This document shows positions 5,472 through 6,654 of a stretch of DNA of 6,654 nt, in pieces (the first letter of the stretch is position 1; each line of letters begins with the position of its first letter). The notes under the pieces were generated by a model. The model was not told the origin of the DNA. It searched no databases and saw only the letters and a program-made list of their open reading frames with translations. The position numbers and the translations under genes were made by a program. This DNA is from JAHEJB01 sp041748175 (GTDB taxonomy: Bacteria > Bacteroidota > Rhodothermia > Rhodothermales > Rubricoccaceae), in assembly GCA_041748175.1 (NCBI GenBank), contig JBGTDU010000121.1, positions 1 to 6,654 on the forward strand. Direction: 5' to 3'.

Positions 5472-5483
5472 GCGCCGTAGAAC
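5472..5483 (-). repeat. 5' cassette end of the membrane-protein cassette, mirrored at 5084-5095
   Basis: GCGCCGTAGAAC here is the exact reverse complement of GTTCTACGGCGC at 5084-5095. On the minus strand the box GTTCTAC is the R'-type end from which this cassette begins. The matching attC or attI to its right is not clearly resolved; GTTGTAC at 5578-5584 would be a possible far core (about 108 bp). Confidence 0.6.
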
Positions 5484-5484
5484 C

Positions 5485-5517
5485 CCTGATTATACCGCAA
5501 AATCCGGTATTATCAGG
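5485..5517. repeat. Imperfect 13-bp inverted repeat (hairpin)
   Basis: Arms CCTGATTATACCG (5485-5497) and CGGTATTATCAGG (5505-5517) pair at 12 of 13 positions around a 7-base loop. The minus strand of the left arm contains TATAAT (5489-5494), a possible -10 box lacking a good -35. No T-tract follows on either strand, so it is not a standard terminator. It may be an operator, a recombination-related fold, or part of a structured RNA. Confidence 0.7.
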
Positions 5518-5558
5518 AAGACCAGGCGCAGAAGAGCACGTCCCTGGTTTCAATGTGC

Positions 5559-5621
5559 AACGGAGTGGGCCAGGTTTGTTGTACGAAACCTGGCCCTGCC
5601 CAACATACCCTCCCCTCCGTT
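5559..5621. repeat. Nested inverted repeats between array and host gene
   Basis: A perfect 11-bp pair, GGGCCAGGTTT (5567-5577) with AAACCTGGCCC (5586-5596), encloses an 8-base loop and is nested in an outer perfect 7-bp pair, AACGGAG (5559-5565) with CTCCGTT (5615-5621). A further ACCAGG (5521-5526)/CCTGGT (5543-5548) pair lies to the left. The region from 5446 to 5770 therefore holds hairpins, the cassette end and, at its right, the symporter leader, but no gene I can support. Confidence 0.7.
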
Positions 5622-5711
5622 CCAAAGGCACGGAGCAGGTCGGCGGTACGGCGGCGGCAGGGATGACGCCGCTACACTTCGACGACGGAAAGTCGCGTCC
5701 AGCGATGTGGC

Positions 5712-5739
5712 TTCGTGCAGGGCGTCTCCTGCCTATATT
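5712..5739 (+). promoter_or_regulatory. Weak candidate promoter of the symporter gene
   Basis: TTCGTG (5712-5717), a 16-bp spacer and TATATT (5734-5739). Transcription would start near 5746, leaving a leader of about 25 bases before the ATG at 5771. The -35 box is poor, so this is tentative. Confidence 0.22.
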
Positions 5740-5770
5740 CGCACGTCGTTCTCAAGAGCCCAAACCGCAC

Positions 5771-6654
5771 ATGGAATTTCTTGCCCGGATCATCGAATGG
5801 ATGGCCAACCTCGTTTATGGCGGACCGACGATCGGCGGCGAAACGCTGCCGATCATGGTCGTTGCCCTCCTCGGAACCGGCCTGTTTCTAACGCTCCGGC
5901 TTGGATTCGTCCAGATTCGGCATTTTGTCCACGGGATTGGGGTGACCTCAGGGAAATACGACGACCCCGACGAACCGGGTGACGTGCCGCACTTTCAGGC
6001 GCTCACCACAGCGTTGTCGGCGACCGTCGGGATTGGCAATATCGCCGGTGTCGCCATCGCCATCCACTGGGGTGGCCCCGGCGCTTTGTTCTGGATGTGG
6101 ATGACAGCGTTCCTTGGAATGGCCGTGAAGTACTCCGAGGTCACGCTGGCCCAGCAGTTCCGCGTCGTTGAGTATCCCGACAAGAACGCGAAAAAATGGG
6201 AAGGTTCGGTATCCGGTGGCCCGATGTACTACATCGAAAAAGGGCTCGGCCCGGCCTGGAAACCGCTGGCGGTGTTCTTTGCCGCGATGCTCATGCTGAC
6301 GAGCTTTCTCACCGGCAACGCCGTGCAGGCGAACACCGTTGCCGACGCCATGGGATCGGAATTTGGCATACCGGTCTGGATCACGGGACTCATCACGGCC
6401 TCGTTGGTCGGCATGGTGATCCTCGGCGGAATTGGCCGCATTGGCAAGGTGACCAGCATTCTCGCCCCGGCGATGGCCTTCTTTTACGTCGGCGCCGCGC
6501 TCGTTATCCTTCTCATCAACGCCGCGGATGTACCGGCAGCTTTCGGCCTCATCTTCCGCGAAGCCTTCAATCCATCGGCGGGAGTTGCCGGAACCGGAGC
6601 AGGTGCATTGCTCGTGACGATGATGTGGGGTGTGCGGCGGGGATTGTTTTCCAA
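5771..6654 (+). CDS. Sodium:alanine/glycine symporter (AGCS family), N-terminal part
   Basis: An inner-membrane amino-acid:cation symporter that takes up alanine or glycine with sodium or protons. 294 residues are visible of a family length of about 450-550; the frame is open to the window edge, ending in RRGLFS, where the family continues into its conserved NEAG segment. Diagnostic stretches: LGTGLFLTLRLGFVQIRH (34-51), FQALTTALSATVGIGNIAGV (75-94), GMAVKYSEV (116-124), GGPMYYIEKGLG (149-160), GGIGRIGK (219-226). Several hydrophobic helices are evident. The start at 5771 fits the family N-terminus (MEFLARIIEW). An in-frame ATG at 5705 would add 22 basic residues without support. No strong ribosome site is seen. 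It points away from the cassettes and is most likely the chromosomal neighbour at the array edge; no integrase lies between. Confidence 0.95.
   Translation, partial: MEFLARIIEWMANLVYGGPTIGGETLPIMVVALLGTGLFLTLRLGFVQIRHFVHGIGVTSGKYDDPDEPGDVPHFQALTTALSATVGIGNIAGVAIAIHWGGPGALFWMWMTAFLGMAVKYSEVTLAQQFRVVEYPDKNAKKWEGSVSGGPMYYIEKGLGPAWKPLAVFFAAMLMLTSFLTGNAVQANTVADAMGSEFGIPVWITGLITASLVGMVILGGIGRIGKVTSILAPAMAFFYVGAALVILLINAADVPAAFGLIFREAFNPSAGVAGTGAGALLVTMMWGVRRGLFS

Noticed and set aside
5446..5631. N-terminal extension of the membrane protein from an ATG at 5631
   Set aside because: It translates through perfect hairpins and the cassette end and looks unlike the hydrophobic body of the protein.
5640..5770. 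Glycine riboswitch upstream of the symporter
   Set aside because: The expected conserved glycine-aptamer segments are not visible in the leader.
1..6654. CRISPR array, tRNA, rRNA or transposase
   Set aside because: There are no regularly spaced direct repeats, no cloverleaf or ribosomal sequence, and no transposase motifs; the repeats present are inverted and of attC type.

Overview
The window looks like the edge of a chromosomal integron-type gene-cassette array where it joins ordinary host DNA. It is GC-rich. Seven compact transcription units lie head to tail on the minus strand (about 67 to 5445). They have unrelated accessory functions, and the spacers between them are imperfect palindromes of about 70-155 bp. 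These spacers end in core sites of the RYYYAAC...GTTRRRY type, the hallmark of attC recombination sites. A plus-strand host gene, a sodium:alanine/glycine symporter that runs off the right edge (5771-6654), follows the array. No integron integrase and no clear attI is visible, so the array resembles a CALIN (cluster of attC sites lacking an integrase), although intI could lie outside the window. The organism is probably an environmental bacterium; the phylum cannot be fixed from this sequence.

In the order the cassettes are read (right to left): a small three-helix membrane protein (5101-5445); a DUF4242/SCO4226-like protein (4628-4903); a type II toxin-antitoxin pair (antitoxin 4195-4404, RelE/ParE toxin 3902-4198); a DUF1579-like gene broken by a frame change and a UGA codon (3287-3798); a VOC/bleomycin-resistance-like protein (2689-3117); a tiny apparently gene-less cassette with a good minus-strand promoter (about 2497-2558); a PLP-dependent cysteine synthase family enzyme (1398-2345); an HNH nuclease with homing-endonuclease-associated repeats (647-1318); and a DUF5655 protein with a zinc-finger-like N-terminus (67-537).

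The strongest internal support for cassette structure is that the 5' end of a cassette mirrors the R'' core at its own 3' end, as expected when a circular cassette closes. This holds exactly for the DUF5655 (GTTAGGC/GCCTAAC), cysteine synthase (same), VOC (GTTATGC/GCATAAC) and membrane-protein (GTTCTAC/GTAGAAC) cassettes. It holds for 6 of 7 bases in the HNH and toxin-antitoxin cassettes. In four cassettes the stop codon TAA is itself part of the R'' core.

The cassettes probably do not form one pathway. They share location, orientation and mobilisation, and some probably rely on read-through transcription or on promoters carried within the array. The toxin-antitoxin pair may stabilise the array. 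The segment between array and host gene (about 5484-5640) holds three hairpins that no coding gene explains.
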